This document shows positions 1 through 8,999 of a stretch of 64,000 bases of DNA, piece after piece. How positions within the stretch are numbered: the first letter of the stretch is position 1; the number at the start of each line of letters is the position of its first letter. Made by a program: the position numbers and the translations under genes. Source of the stretch: Bacillota bacterium (GTDB lineage: Bacteria; Bacillota; Ch66; Ch109). The DNA lies in the NCBI GenBank assembly GCA_013178275.1, contig JABLWZ010000012.1, positions 124,001 through 188,000 on the forward strand, in the 5' to 3' direction. The notes under the pieces were generated by a model that ran no database searches, had not been told where the DNA came from, and worked only from the letters and a program-made list of their open reading frames with translations.

Positions 1-917
1 ACCCTGACCACCTTGGTCTCCGACCATCCCGCCAGTTCGTAGTGATGGTGCAGCGGGGCCATCAGGAACACTCTCTTGCCGGTGGTCTGGAATGATATCA
101 CCTGGATGATTACCGCCAGGGTCTCCAGTACGAAGACCCCCCCGATTATCAATAAGGCCAGCTCGGTCCGGGTGATTATCGAAAGGCTGGCCAGGGCCGC
201 TCCCAGCGCCAGTGACCCGGTGTCGCCCATGAAGACCTTGGCGGGGTGGTGGTTGTAAACCAGGAACCCCAGGCAGCCTCCCACTACGGCTCCCGCGAAA
301 AGGGCCAGTCCCCCCTTGTCCAGGGCCAGGGCGATGGGTATGAAGACCGCCGCGGCCAGCGCCACCGTTCCCGAGGCCAGCCCGTCCAGGCCGTCGGTCA
401 GGTTGACCGCGTTGCCGAACCCCACCACGATGAAGGCCGCAAAAAACAAATACAGCCCACCCAAGTCTATCTCGAGGTGGGAGAACGGGACGACCAGGCT
501 GGTACCCCGGTCGATTCCCCAGACCGCGATCACTCCCAGCAGGAGCCCGAGCAGAATCTGTCCCAGCAGCTTCTCCCGGGCCCTGAGCCCCAGGGGACGC
601 TTCAGGACCACCTTCAGGTAGTCGTCGATGAAGCCGATCAGCCCGTAACCCAGGGTTATCAGCAGCACGGTGAACAGTTCCATGCTTCGCGGCACCCAAA
701 AGAGCACCGCTGCCGCAATACCGATTAAAAAGATCAATCCCCCCATGGTCGGGGTCCCGGTCTTGCTCAGGTGCCGTAGGGGCCCATCATCCCTGACCTG
801 CTGTCCAAACTTCATCCGGCGGAGGATGGGGATAATCAGGGGCCCTAAAACCAGGGACACGACTAACGCGGTCGCCAGGGTCGCCAGGACTCCCATCCAG
901 GGATTCTCCATCTGCAC
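1..917 (-). CDS. mraY: MraY, phospho-N-acetylmuramoyl-pentapeptide transferase (C-terminus off the left edge)
   Basis: Integral membrane enzyme that transfers phospho-MurNAc-pentapeptide from the UDP precursor to undecaprenyl phosphate, giving lipid I. The frame is open to the window edge (about 305 codons, so nearly complete). Visible motifs are KTGTPTMGG near residue 50, GFIDDYLK near residue 95, [24 protein letters not shown] and APLHHHYE, all hallmark MraY segments including the catalytic Asp pairs. Hydrophobic stretches alternate with these loops. I chose GTG at 917 because AAGGAG lies 5 bases before it; ATG at 911 is an alternative. It starts 9 bases after the murF stop and is the last visible gene of the dcw cluster. 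Confidence 0.95.
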   Translation of the reverse strand, partial: MQMENPWMGVLATLATALVVSLVLGPLIIPILRRMKFGQQVRDDGPLRHLSKTGTPTMGGLIFLIGIAAAVLFWVPRSMELFTVLLITLGYGLIGFIDDYLKVVLKRPLGLRAREKLLGQILLGLLLGVIAVWGIDRGTSLVVPFSHLEIDLGGLYLFFAAFIVVGFGNAVNLTDGLDGLASGTVALAAAVFIPIALALDKGGLALFAGAVVGGCLGFLVYNHHPAKVFMGDTGSLALGAALASLSIITRTELALLIIGGVFVLETLAVIIQVISFQTTGKRVFLMAPLHHHYELAGWSETKVVR

Positions 918-926
918 TATCTCTCC

Positions 927-2357
927 TTAGCTGTTCGGAGGTTCGGTCAAAGCGGCCACTATCTGCTCCATCTTCATCCCCCGGGAGCCTTTTACCAGCA
1001 CCGTGTCGCCGGGGACCAGCTCCCGCAGCAGGTAATCCGCCGCCGACCGGTTGTCGTCGAAGTGTGCCGTTCGCTCCCGGGGCAGACCGACTGACCGGGC
1101 GCCCTCGGTGATGTACCCCGCAAGGTCACCCACCGTCACCAGCAGCGACACGCCCTGCCTGGCCGCTTCCACCCCCACTATTTTATGTCCCTCTGGGGCG
1201 TAATCCCCCAGTTCGTACATCTCTCCCAGAACCGCCACCCGCCGGCCGGCCGCCAGATGGCTCAGCACCCGTAGGGCCGCCCTCATGGAATCGGGGTTGG
1301 CGTTGTATGTGTCATTGATGATGGTGGTCTGATTCAAGCCCTCCTTGATGTCTAGGCGCATGGCGGACAACCTGGCCTCGGACAGTCCCTCCGCCATCTC
1401 CTCCAGGCGCATGCCCAGCAGGTGTCCCACCGCCAGCGCTCCCAGGGCGTTGCTGATGTTGTGCTCGCCGGGGACCGGCAGGTACACCTCCTGCTCCTGG
1501 CCGCCAAGCCGCACCAGGAAACGGACGCCCTCCTTCCCCGCGAAGCGGAAGTCGCTGGCGGTTATCTTTTCACCCTCGTATTCCCCTATCCCCGGCTGTC
1601 CCGATGCGCTGTAGAACATCACCGAGCCGCGGGTGCGCGCCGCCAGCTTGCGCAGCCACAGGTCATCCCAGTTCAAAACCGCCCACCCCTCGGTCGGGAG
1701 GTTGGTCAGTATCTCCATCTTGGCGCGGGCGATGTTCTCCTGCGAACCCAGCAGCTCCTCGTGGGTGTGCCCGATATTGGTGATCAGCCCGATGCTCGGC
1801 CGGGCGATGGAACACAGGTAGGCTATCTCGCCCGGTCCCCGCATGGCCATCTCGATCACCGCCGCCTGATGCGTCCCGTCGAGCTGCATCAGGGTAAGCG
1901 GCAGCCCGATCTCGTTGTTGTAGTTGCCGCTGGTCTTTAGGGTCTTGAACCGCCGCGACAGGACCGCGGATATCAGGTCTTTGGTGGTGGTCTTGCCGGT
2001 GCTCCCGGTTACCCCGACCACTGGTATATTATACCTTTGACGGTTCCATGCCGCCAAGTCCTGAAGCGCGGTAAGCACATCCTTGACCTCGAGCAGCACC
2101 GAGTCCGCCTTCTCCCCGGGATCGAACCCCTCGGGGACCCGGCTCACGACAGCCGCAACCGCGCCAGCCTTGAGCGCTGACTCCACGTACTCGTGACCGT
2201 CGACCCTCTGCCCCGGCAGGGCGAAGAACAGGTCGCCGGGCTTCACCGTGCGGCTGTCGATGCTGACTCCACTCGCCAGCAGGTGCGGGGCTACCTCCCC
2301 GGCCGGCGGTTTCGCCCATATCACCTGGGCGATGGCCGCTAGACTCGTTCTCTCCAC
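927..2357 (-). CDS. murF: MurF, UDP-MurNAc-tripeptide--D-Ala-D-Ala ligase
   Basis: Cytoplasmic ATP-dependent ligase that adds D-Ala-D-Ala to the UDP-MurNAc tripeptide. The 476-aa length is normal. An N-terminal Mur domain (residues 20-90) precedes the ATP loop GVTGSTGKTTTKD near residue 113, then the central domain with NYNNEIGLPLTL and ITNIGHTH, and the C-terminal domain with NDTYNANPDSM and GEMYELG. The start is GTG with GGGAG upstream, one base after the murE stop, so translation is probably coupled to murE. Confidence 0.96.
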   Translation of the reverse strand: MERTSLAAIAQVIWAKPPAGEVAPHLLASGVSIDSRTVKPGDLFFALPGQRVDGHEYVESALKAGAVAAVVSRVPEGFDPGEKADSVLLEVKDVLTALQDLAAWNRQRYNIPVVGVTGSTGKTTTKDLISAVLSRRFKTLKTSGNYNNEIGLPLTLMQLDGTHQAAVIEMAMRGPGEIAYLCSIARPSIGLITNIGHTHEELLGSQENIARAKMEILTNLPTEGWAVLNWDDLWLRKLAARTRGSVMFYSASGQPGIGEYEGEKITASDFRFAGKEGVRFLVRLGGQEQEVYLPVPGEHNISNALGALAVGHLLGMRLEEMAEGLSEARLSAMRLDIKEGLNQTTIINDTYNANPDSMRAALRVLSHLAAGRRVAVLGEMYELGDYAPEGHKIVGVEAARQGVSLLVTVGDLAGYITEGARSVGLPRERTAHFDDNRSAADYLLRELVPGDTVLVKGSRGMKMEQIVAALTEPPNS

Positions 2358-2360
2358 TCT

Positions 2361-3842
2361 CTACTCCCGCCTTTCACGCAGGGCTTCCCTTGCCACCTTT
2401 CGGTCATCGAAGGGAAAGGTCTCGGTCCCCACTATCTGGTAGGTCTCGTGCCCTTTTCCCGCTATAACCACTATATCGCCCGGCCTGGCCATACCCACCG
2501 CCCGCCTGATAGCGGAGCGGCGGTCCTCGATCACCTCGTACCTCTCGCTCGGCATCCCGCTGACGCCGGGGAGGATGTCATCGATGATCCGGCCCGGGTT
2601 CTCAGTCCGCGGGTTGTCCGAGGTGACGATCACGTAATCGCTCCAGCGAGCGGCTGCCTCGCCCATCAGGGGCCGCTTGGTCCGGTCCCGGTCTCCCCCG
2701 CAGCCGAAAACTGTTATCAGCCTCTCCCGGGTAATCCCCCGGGCCGTCGAGAGCACGTTTTCCATCCCGTCCGGGGTGTGGGCATAGTCCACCACCACCG
2801 CGAACTCCTGTCCCTCGCTGACCGCCTCGAAACGCCCCGGGACGCCCTCCACGCCTGCCAGGGCGGACCTGATGACCGCGGGGTCTATCCCCTCCCGCCA
2901 TCCCACGGCGACAGCGGCCAGGGCGTTGTAGACATTGAACCGTCCCGATATCTGGAGCTGGACGTCGATCTCGCCGCCGGGCGTCACGGCGGTAAAGCTC
3001 ACGCCGCGCAGGGTGATCTCCAGGTCCCGGGCCGATACCGCCGCATCGCTGTTGATACCAAAAGTTATCACCGGCGCTGTGGAGGCCTGGATGAAAAACT
3101 CGGCAGCCGGGTCGTCCCGGTTTATCACCGCGTACTTGGTACCGGTCTTGGCCTCTCCCTCCCCCAGCCTTGAAAACAGCAGCTGTTTCGCCTCGCGGTA
3201 GTCATCCATGCCGGTGTGAAAGTCCAGGTGGTCCTGGGTCAGGTTGGTAAAAACCCCCACGTCGAACTCGCAGTCCGCCACCCGCTTTAAGGCCAGGGCG
3301 TGCGAGGAGACCTCCATCACCACGCACTCCGCTCCCTCCCGCAGCATACGGGCCAGCAACTCCTGCAGGTCGAGAGACTCGGGGGTGGTGTGGGCGACCG
3401 GGAAGCTCTGCTCCCCCATCCTCCCCCCGATCGTGCCAAGCAGCCCGGTGGGTCTCCCCGCGGCCTTCAGCATCGCCTCGATCAGGTGAGTGGTGGTCGT
3501 CTTGCCGTTGGTCCCGGTAACCCCGATCATCCGCAGACGGCGGCCCGGCTCCCCGTAAAAAGCGGCCGCCAGCCTCGATAATGCCGTGCGGCTATCCCGC
3601 ACCTGCACCACAACGGCCCCGGAGGGAGCGGCGTCCATCCGCTCCACGACGACCGCGGCCGCCCCGGCTTCGACTGCACCATCCACAAAGAGGTGGCCGT
3701 CGTTTTTCAGGCCCGGTACGGCCACAAAAAGATCCCCCGGCCTAATCCGCCGTGAATCATACTGCACACCGTTTATCTCAACCCCTGGATCACCCACCAA
3801 CTGGACTACCTCCAGTCCAGGCAGCAGTTGGTTCAGCTTCAT
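2361..3842 (-). CDS. murE: MurE, UDP-MurNAc-L-Ala-D-Glu ligase, probably meso-diaminopimelate-adding
   Basis: Adds the third amino acid to the peptidoglycan stem peptide in the cytoplasm. The 493-aa protein carries the ATP loop GVTGTNGKTTTTH near residue 108, the carbamylated-lysine region, and DNPRTENP in the C-terminal domain. The DNPR motif is the accepted marker for meso-diaminopimelate rather than lysine specificity. AGKGHETY lies near the C-terminus. The ATG start follows GGAGGATAAACC. It lies downstream of the PBP gene and directly upstream of murF in a leftward operon. Confidence 0.96.
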   Translation of the reverse strand: MKLNQLLPGLEVVQLVGDPGVEINGVQYDSRRIRPGDLFVAVPGLKNDGHLFVDGAVEAGAAAVVVERMDAAPSGAVVVQVRDSRTALSRLAAAFYGEPGRRLRMIGVTGTNGKTTTTHLIEAMLKAAGRPTGLLGTIGGRMGEQSFPVAHTTPESLDLQELLARMLREGAECVVMEVSSHALALKRVADCEFDVGVFTNLTQDHLDFHTGMDDYREAKQLLFSRLGEGEAKTGTKYAVINRDDPAAEFFIQASTAPVITFGINSDAAVSARDLEITLRGVSFTAVTPGGEIDVQLQISGRFNVYNALAAVAVGWREGIDPAVIRSALAGVEGVPGRFEAVSEGQEFAVVVDYAHTPDGMENVLSTARGITRERLITVFGCGGDRDRTKRPLMGEAAARWSDYVIVTSDNPRTENPGRIIDDILPGVSGMPSERYEVIEDRRSAIRRAVGMARPGDIVVIAGKGHETYQIVGTETFPFDDRKVAREALRERRE

Positions 3843-3901
3843 GGTTTATCCTCCTGTTTGCTCCGCTTCATTTAGTATTATTACCCATTATCGCATCCGC
3901 C

Positions 3902-6040
3902 TCAACCCGGGGGATTAAACGTCACGGCGACGATGGTCCCGGGCTCTACCACGGTCCCCGGTCTGGGGTTCTGCTCCGCCGCTATCCCGCTGCCGTTCGC
4001 CTGCAGGCGGAGCCCCAGCGCTCCCAGGTTCAATCCCGCCTCCCGGATGGTCTGCCCGGTGACGTCAGGCACCGTCACCTTTTGGCCGTTATCACCCTTA
4101 ATCTCCTTCGGACCGATATACAGCACTATCTTGGACCCGCTGGCTACCAGCGCGTCCTCGGTCGGGGTCTGCCCCCACACCTTCTCGCCCTGACCTTCCA
4201 GGATCACGCCCAGTCCCACCTGCTGGAGGGCCCTCTCGGCTTCGGTCACGCTGAGGGTTACCACCTTCGGGACCGCCACCTGGTTCTTCTGAGAGTCCTG
4301 TCCGCCAGGCTGCGACTGGGTTATCATCGAGGTAGGCTGGTAATCGTAAGGCACCTGCATGTAACGCAGGGTGTCCCTCACCACTTCCTTGAACACCGGG
4401 GCGGACACCCAGCCCCCATAGAAGGGAAGGCCCTGGGGAGCGTCCACCATTACCAGGCAGGCCACCTTTGGGTTGTCGGCGGGCGCGAACCCGATAAACG
4501 AGGCCAGGTACTCATCGGGGAGGTACCCGCCGCCAGGGGCTATCTTCTGAGCCGTGCCGGTCTTGCCCGCCACGTGGTACCCGTCGATCTGGGCGTTGCT
4601 GCCGCTCCCTTTGGCGACGACGTTCTCGAGTATCGCCCTCATCTCCGCCGAGGTCTGGGGCGAGATGGACTGCCGCATTACCTCCGGCTGAAACTCCTTG
4701 ATCACGCTGCCGTCAGGGCCGAGGACCTGCTTGGCCAGGTGCGGCTTGATGTAGTTTCCCCCGTTGGCCACGGTACACATAGCTGTCATCAGCTGTATGG
4801 GGGTCAGGGCGTTGGCCTGTCCTATGGACATGGTGGCCAGGTCGATCTGCTTGACGTTCTTCTGGTTGACCAGGATCCCGGTGGCCTCGCCGGGGAGGTC
4901 GATGCCCGTCTTCTCCCCCATCCCGAAGGCCCGCAGGTACTTGTAGAAAACCTCCTGCCCCATCCGCATCCCCACGGTGGCGTGCCCTATATTGCAGGAG
5001 ACGGCGACCGCATCGGTGAAGGTCTGGCTGCCGTGGGCCCGGTTGCCCGAGCAGTGGATGGTGTGCTTGCCCACGGTCAGCCCGCCCGAGCAGTAGACCG
5101 GGGTCTGGGGGGTGACCACTCCCTCGTCGAGCGCCCCCGAGGCCGTGACTATCTTGAAGATGGACCCCGGCTCATAGGCGCTGCTGACCGCCATGTTGCG
5201 GCGGTTCTCGGCCGGGAATTCACTGTAGGAGTTGGGATTGAAGTTGGGGCGGGAGGCCATGGCCAGGACCTCTCCCGTGTTAGGGTCCATGACGATGATG
5301 GTCGCGGCTTTCGGCTGGCGGGCCTTGAACACCTTATCCAGTTCCCGCTCCGCGATATACTGGATGGTTTCATCGATGGTCAGGACCAGGCTGTTGCCGT
5401 CCTGGGGCGGCACATACATATGGGTCGCCTGGGGTATCTTGCGCCCCAGGGCGTCGTACTCGATCATTATCCTCCCCGGGACACCGCTCAGTTCCTGGTT
5501 ATAGGCATAGTCTATACCCTCCAGGCCGGTGTTGTCTATCCCGGATATCCCCAGCACGTGGCAGGCCAGGAAGTCTTTGGGGTAGAAACGCTGGCTCTTT
5601 TCGGCGAAATCGATGCCCGGCAACTGGAGGCTTTTTATCTCCTGCGCCTTTTCGGGGGGAACCTTTAATTTTATCCATTCGTGACGGGATTTTTTGATGA
5701 GCTTTTCGTAGATGTCGTTTTCATCCATCCCCAGGATCGCGGCCAGTTTCTGGGCTATCTCCCTCTCCCGGCCCGACTGCTGCACCTCGGGAGGGATGGC
5801 GTACAGGGCGTCGGAACTGATGCTGACCGCCAGTTCCTGACGGTTGCGGTCGTAAATGGTGCCACGCTTGGACTCCACGGCTACGTCGCGCAGCCGGTTG
5901 TCAAGCGCCTTCTGGGTCAAAAAGTCTCCCTGCACGAACTGTATCCAGGCCACCCTGACCGCCAGGACGAGTAGGCCTGCCCCCAGGATAACGAAGACCC
6001 ACTTTATTCTTTTTCGCACCACAGCAGATGAGTAACTCAA
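3902..6040 (-). CDS. PASTA-domain penicillin-binding protein 2 (SpoVD/FtsI type transpeptidase)
   Basis: Class B peptidoglycan transpeptidase for septal or spore cortex synthesis, anchored by one N-terminal membrane helix (residues 11-32). After the PBP dimerisation domain comes the transpeptidase domain: SxxK as SIFK near residue 295, SCN near 350 and KTGTAQK near 495. Two PASTA domains follow (about 590-645 and 655-710). The 712-aa length and the two PASTA units fit SpoVD or PbpB of Firmicutes, and the position between ftsL and murE fits both. I cannot tell whether it is vegetative or sporulation-specific, since no second copy is visible. The start is TTG after AAAGGGGAACTGCC. Confidence 0.93.
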   Translation of the reverse strand: MSYSSAVVRKRIKWVFVILGAGLLVLAVRVAWIQFVQGDFLTQKALDNRLRDVAVESKRGTIYDRNRQELAVSISSDALYAIPPEVQQSGREREIAQKLAAILGMDENDIYEKLIKKSRHEWIKLKVPPEKAQEIKSLQLPGIDFAEKSQRFYPKDFLACHVLGISGIDNTGLEGIDYAYNQELSGVPGRIMIEYDALGRKIPQATHMYVPPQDGNSLVLTIDETIQYIAERELDKVFKARQPKAATIIVMDPNTGEVLAMASRPNFNPNSYSEFPAENRRNMAVSSAYEPGSIFKIVTASGALDEGVVTPQTPVYCSGGLTVGKHTIHCSGNRAHGSQTFTDAVAVSCNIGHATVGMRMGQEVFYKYLRAFGMGEKTGIDLPGEATGILVNQKNVKQIDLATMSIGQANALTPIQLMTAMCTVANGGNYIKPHLAKQVLGPDGSVIKEFQPEVMRQSISPQTSAEMRAILENVVAKGSGSNAQIDGYHVAGKTGTAQKIAPGGGYLPDEYLASFIGFAPADNPKVACLVMVDAPQGLPFYGGWVSAPVFKEVVRDTLRYMQVPYDYQPTSMITQSQPGGQDSQKNQVAVPKVVTLSVTEAERALQQVGLGVILEGQGEKVWGQTPTEDALVASGSKIVLYIGPKEIKGDNGQKVTVPDVTGQTIREAGLNLGALGLRLQANGSGIAAEQNPRPGTVVEPGTIVAVTFNPPG

Positions 6041-6057
6041 GGCAGTTCCCCTTTGCT

Positions 6058-6561
6058 TTAATCATACACCGCCGCCTTGGTCTTCATCCCCTGAGCTGCA
6101 GCCTTCTGAGTTGCCGGTTTTTGGGTCGTGGGCTTTTGGTTGGTAGCCCCCCGCGATGGTGAGGTCCCGGAAGCGGCCCCCTGACCGGTGGTCCCCTGTG
6201 TACTGGCTACTACCTGCTTGGCCGCTGTGGTGTTGGCTTCCGCAGACGTATTGGAGGGGCTGGAGGAGGTGCCCGGGTTTTGGGCAGCAACCAAAATTCC
6301 CGCATCTTCCGGCCGCTTCATGTTCAACCTGCTTACGGCGATGCTCTCGATGCGTTCGAGAGATTTACCCTTGGCGATGGTCAACTCCAACTGCTTATTC
6401 TCTTTTTCGAGCTGCGCCAGTTCTTTTTCCAGCTGTACCTGACGGTATCCCAGCTGGGTGGGGTAGATATAGGTCAAAGCGACAAAGACGCCCACCATGA
6501 ACAGGGCCACGATCACAAGCAGTCCCTTCGCGGTCCGGTTTCTGATCCTCTTCCTTTCCAC
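6058..6561 (-). CDS. ftsL: FtsL-like septum formation protein (N-terminus possibly longer)
   Basis: Small bitopic divisome protein. The conventional GTG start gives 167 aa: a short basic cytoplasmic segment, one membrane helix (residues 12-34), a coiled coil rich in Leu, Glu and Lys (35-75), then the segment SRLNMKRPEDAGI typical of FtsL/DivIC proteins. A low-complexity tail rich in Thr, Gln and Ala follows. Position between rsmH and the PBP gene supports ftsL. The frame stays open upstream and encodes a plausible cytoplasmic tail (VLAQEKYFSPDQLNKE). In that extension the only codon with a well-placed Shine-Dalgarno is ATA at 6657, so the true start may be non-canonical. Confidence 0.85.
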   Translation of the reverse strand: MERKRIRNRTAKGLLVIVALFMVGVFVALTYIYPTQLGYRQVQLEKELAQLEKENKQLELTIAKGKSLERIESIAVSRLNMKRPEDAGILVAAQNPGTSSSPSNTSAEANTTAAKQVVASTQGTTGQGAASGTSPSRGATNQKPTTQKPATQKAAAQGMKTKAAVYD

Positions 6562-6704
6562 GCGGCTGTCCTTTGGCGGCGCCGGCCGGACATCGACCGT
6601 TTCCTTATTTAATTGGTCGGGGGAAAAATATTTTTCCTGCGCTAATACAAAGCTTATTTCCCCTCTCCCCTTCCTAGAACCTTGATCTGGAACCGACCCG
6701 AAAG

Positions 6705-7637
6705 CTAGATCTTCTCGACCACCCGCAGCCTCGAACTGCGTGAACGCGGGTTTTGGGCGATCTCGTCCTCCCCTGGGACAATCGGCTTTCGGGTTATCAG
6801 CTTAACCTGCGGTTTCGCGTTACAGACGCAGACCGGCAGATCGGTTGGGCAGGTGCAGGGATTGGCGGCCCGGGCGAACCTCTCCTTTACCAGCCGGTCC
6901 TCCAGCGAGTGAAACGAGATGACGGCCATCCGTCCACCCACCACCAAATGATCCAGGGCCGCATCCAAAACATCCGCCAGTGCCCCTAATTCATCGTTGA
7001 CCGCGATCCGGATCGCCTGAAAGGTCCTTCTCGCGGGGTGCGGCCCGGTACGCCGCGCCGCGGCTGGTATCGCCGCTTTAATGATCTCCACCAGTTCCTG
7101 GGTGGAGGTGATAGCCTGCTGCCTTCGCCGCTCCACGATAAACTTCGCGATCCGGCTGGCCCAACGCTCCTCCCCGTAGTCGCGGATTATCCTCACCATT
7201 TCCGGCTCCGAGGCCTTGTTGACAAGATCATAAGCCGAAACCTCCGCCGCAGGGCTCATCCTCATATCCAGTTCAGCGTCTTCCCAGTAGCTGAAGCCTC
7301 GCTCCTTCTCGTCCAGTTGAAAAGAGGAGACCCCTAAATCCAGCAGTATCCCGTGCACCCGGTCGATCCCCAGTTCAGCCAGTATCCTCCCCAAGTGACG
7401 AAAATTCCCCTGGACCAGATCCACCCTGGCTTCGGTTCCTTCCAGTTTGGGTTTTGCCGCCTCCAGCGCCCTGGGGTCCTGGTCAATCCCCACCAGACGT
7501 CCCCCGGGACCGAGCCGGTCGAGTATCGCGCGGGAGTGCCCGCCGCCCCCCAGGGTGCAGTCCACATAGGTTCCTCCCTTGACCACCCTTAGGCCTTCGA
7601 TTGTCCCTGAAAGCAAGACCGGTAAATGCATCAACAT
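6705..7637 (-). CDS. rsmH: RsmH (MraW), 16S rRNA cytosine-1402 N4-methyltransferase
   Basis: SAM-dependent methyltransferase acting on the decoding site of 16S rRNA. The 310-aa length is typical. It begins MLMHLPVLLSGTIEGL and has the SAM-binding loop DCTLGGGGHSRAIL near residue 27. GILLDLGVSSFQLD, RGFSYWEDAELDMRM, RRTFQAIRIAVN and VISFHSLEDRLVK are all family signatures. It lies immediately downstream of mraZ. GGAGGT stands rather far (about 19 bases) from the ATG start; I saw no better in-frame start. Confidence 0.96.
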   Translation of the reverse strand: MLMHLPVLLSGTIEGLRVVKGGTYVDCTLGGGGHSRAILDRLGPGGRLVGIDQDPRALEAAKPKLEGTEARVDLVQGNFRHLGRILAELGIDRVHGILLDLGVSSFQLDEKERGFSYWEDAELDMRMSPAAEVSAYDLVNKASEPEMVRIIRDYGEERWASRIAKFIVERRRQQAITSTQELVEIIKAAIPAAARRTGPHPARRTFQAIRIAVNDELGALADVLDAALDHLVVGGRMAVISFHSLEDRLVKERFARAANPCTCPTDLPVCVCNAKPQVKLITRKPIVPGEDEIAQNPRSRSSRLRVVEKI

Positions 7638-7677
7638 TTTATCCGCCCGACAAGTCTTTTACCTCCGAGGTCAGCCT

Positions 7678-8109
7678 CTATAGATTTAGCGCGGCGACAC
7701 TCTCGGCCATACTTTCGTAGGCGGCTTCCGCCTCTTGATTGAATCTATCCCATTCTTCCTTGGCCCAGACCTCGGCCCGGGAGGACACCCCGGTGATCAC
7801 CACGTCCTTGGTGATGCGTGCGAAATCGCGCAGGTTTTGAGGCAGCAGGATGCGCCCCTGCTTGTCGACCTCGCACTCGCTGGCCCCGGAGTAGAACATC
7901 CTGACAAAGGCCCTGGTATCCGCCTTGGTAAAAGGCAGATCCCTCATCTTCTTATCTATTATTTCCCATTCACTCAGGGGATAAAGAAAAAGGCAGCGGT
8001 CCAGCCCTTTGGTGGCAATAAAACGCTCGCCCAGGTCCTCTCGGAGCCGGGAAGGAATGAATAGCCTGCCCTTGCTGTCTAGTGAATGATTAAAAGACCC
8101 TATAAACAC
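7678..8109 (-). CDS. mraZ: MraZ, transcriptional regulator of the dcw cluster
   Basis: Ring-forming DNA-binding protein related to AbrB that controls the division/cell-wall cluster it heads. The 143-aa protein contains the two DxxxR motifs that define the family, DSKGR near residue 11 and DKQGR near residue 83, each starting a SpoVT-AbrB-like half. The GTG start follows GGAG by 9 bases. Three GTGG boxes spaced exactly 10 bp apart lie just upstream (8142-8165) and match the known MraZ operator layout, so autoregulation is likely. Confidence 0.95.
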   Translation of the reverse strand: MFIGSFNHSLDSKGRLFIPSRLREDLGERFIATKGLDRCLFLYPLSEWEIIDKKMRDLPFTKADTRAFVRMFYSGASECEVDKQGRILLPQNLRDFARITKDVVITGVSSRAEVWAKEEWDRFNQEAEAAYESMAESVAALNL

Positions 8110-8141
8110 AGCTTTTCACTCCACGTTTTTACCCTTGGACA

Positions 8142-8165
8142 CCACTTTCCCCCACTTTCTACCAC
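8142..8165 (-). promoter_or_regulatory. MraZ-box operator
   Basis: On the minus strand GTGG occurs three times at exact 10-bp intervals (8162-8165, 8152-8155, 8142-8145), about 35 bp upstream of the mraZ start. Tandem GTGG-type boxes in helical phase are the known MraZ binding site in other bacteria. Confidence 0.75.
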
Positions 8166-8216
8166 TACGACATTTCTATAAGCTGGTTTTAATTCCTCCC
8201 GAATATATGTTCTAAA

Positions 8217-8250
8217 TTAAAAAAATAGCCCTGGAAAGGGCTATTTTTCC
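8217..8250 (-). terminator. Intrinsic terminator of the ACT-domain gene
   Basis: Perfect stem: AAAAATAGCCCT (8221-8232) and its complement (8237-8248) around the loop GGAA. On the minus strand the stem runs into TTTTT, about 125 bp past the ACT gene stop. The symmetry means it could work in both directions and would separate the ACT gene from the dcw promoter. Confidence 0.8.
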
Positions 8251-8371
8251 ACGTTTTCCGATTCAGAGGGGTGTCAATAAATTGATGTTTTTCCCTGGAT
8301 TTTTTAATGCCTGATACTACCTGTAGTGCCGAGTCCTGAGCCAGGGTCCGGGAAAAAATTTATAAATTTTT

Positions 8372-8803
8372 TTACAAACTGTACACCAGTTCCCCGGGGA
8401 GGATCTTCACGTGGGACTTCTCCAGCAGGCTTATGGCTTCCTCGGGGTTCTCCACCCGGAAGATGATCACGGCGTTTTCCGCTGACCTGGTAATGAAAGC
8501 GTAGAGGTACTCGATATTGATCTGGGCCTGCCCCATGGTTTCCAGTACCGCTGCCAGCCCGCCCGGTACGTCGGGAAGCTCGATGGCCAGCACGTCGGTC
8601 TCGGTCGCCGAAAAACCCGCCCCTTTCAGCACCTCGTAAGCCTGGTCGGGCTTGTCGACGATGATGCGGAGGATTCCAAAGTCCGCTGTATCCGCTATGC
8701 AGAGGGCCCGGATATTGACGTTCGCGTTGCCCAGCGTTCGGGTGACATTGGCCAGACGGCCCGCCTTGTTCTCCAAGAAGACCGAAATCTGTTTGACCTT
8801 CAT
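8372..8803 (-). CDS. Tandem ACT-domain protein (amino-acid sensing)
   Basis: A 143-aa cytoplasmic protein made of two ACT modules, MKVKQISVFLENKAGRLANV (residues 1-70) and DVLAIELPDVPGGLAAVLET (71-143). ACT domains bind amino acids at dimer interfaces. Stand-alone pairs are common in anaerobic Firmicutes, often near phenylacetate-CoA ligase or indolepyruvate oxidoreductase genes, but none is next to it here, so the ligand is unknown. I chose the internal ATG at 8803 because GGAGGAGG ends 2-3 bases before it; the upstream ATG at 8821 would bury that site. Confidence 0.85.
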   Translation of the reverse strand: MKVKQISVFLENKAGRLANVTRTLGNANVNIRALCIADTADFGILRIIVDKPDQAYEVLKGAGFSATETDVLAIELPDVPGGLAAVLETMGQAQINIEYLYAFITRSAENAVIIFRVENPEEAISLLEKSHVKILPGELVYSL

Positions 8804-8834
8804 GGTCCTCCTCCCTTCCATGTGATATATATAT

Positions 8835-8846
8835 AATTATACTATC
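8835..8846 (-). promoter_or_regulatory. Possible -10 element (TATAAT) for the ACT gene
   Basis: TATAAT followed by an AT-rich stretch lies about 35 bp upstream of the ACT gene start on the minus strand. No good -35 is seen. A small imperfect inverted repeat (GGATAGGCTAATCC) sits where the -35 would be. Confidence 0.35.
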
Positions 8847-8961
8847 TCCCAGTGGATTAGCCTATCCAAATGAGCAAGATAGTCTAAATAAAAAACGGCA
8901 CTCGATAGGCCGGTCTCGGTCTTCGCGGCGGCGCCAGCCTGGCGGCGGGCAGGAGAAAGGA

Positions 8962-8980
8962 CCCCGATCCGTAATCGGGG
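8962..8980 (-). terminator. Possible terminator hairpin after the nitroreductase gene
   Basis: CCCCGAT and ATCGGGG form a 7-bp GC-rich stem around CCGTA, 20 bp past the stop of the nitroreductase gene. The tract after it on the minus strand is pyrimidine-rich but lacks a clear run of T. Confidence 0.4.
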
Positions 8981-8999
8981 CCCACACTCATACAATCCC

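Noticed and set aside
3752-5668. Long plus-strand open frame of 638 codons
   Set aside because: It lies entirely antisense to the PASTA PBP and murE, whose motifs are intact; it is a high-GC shadow frame.
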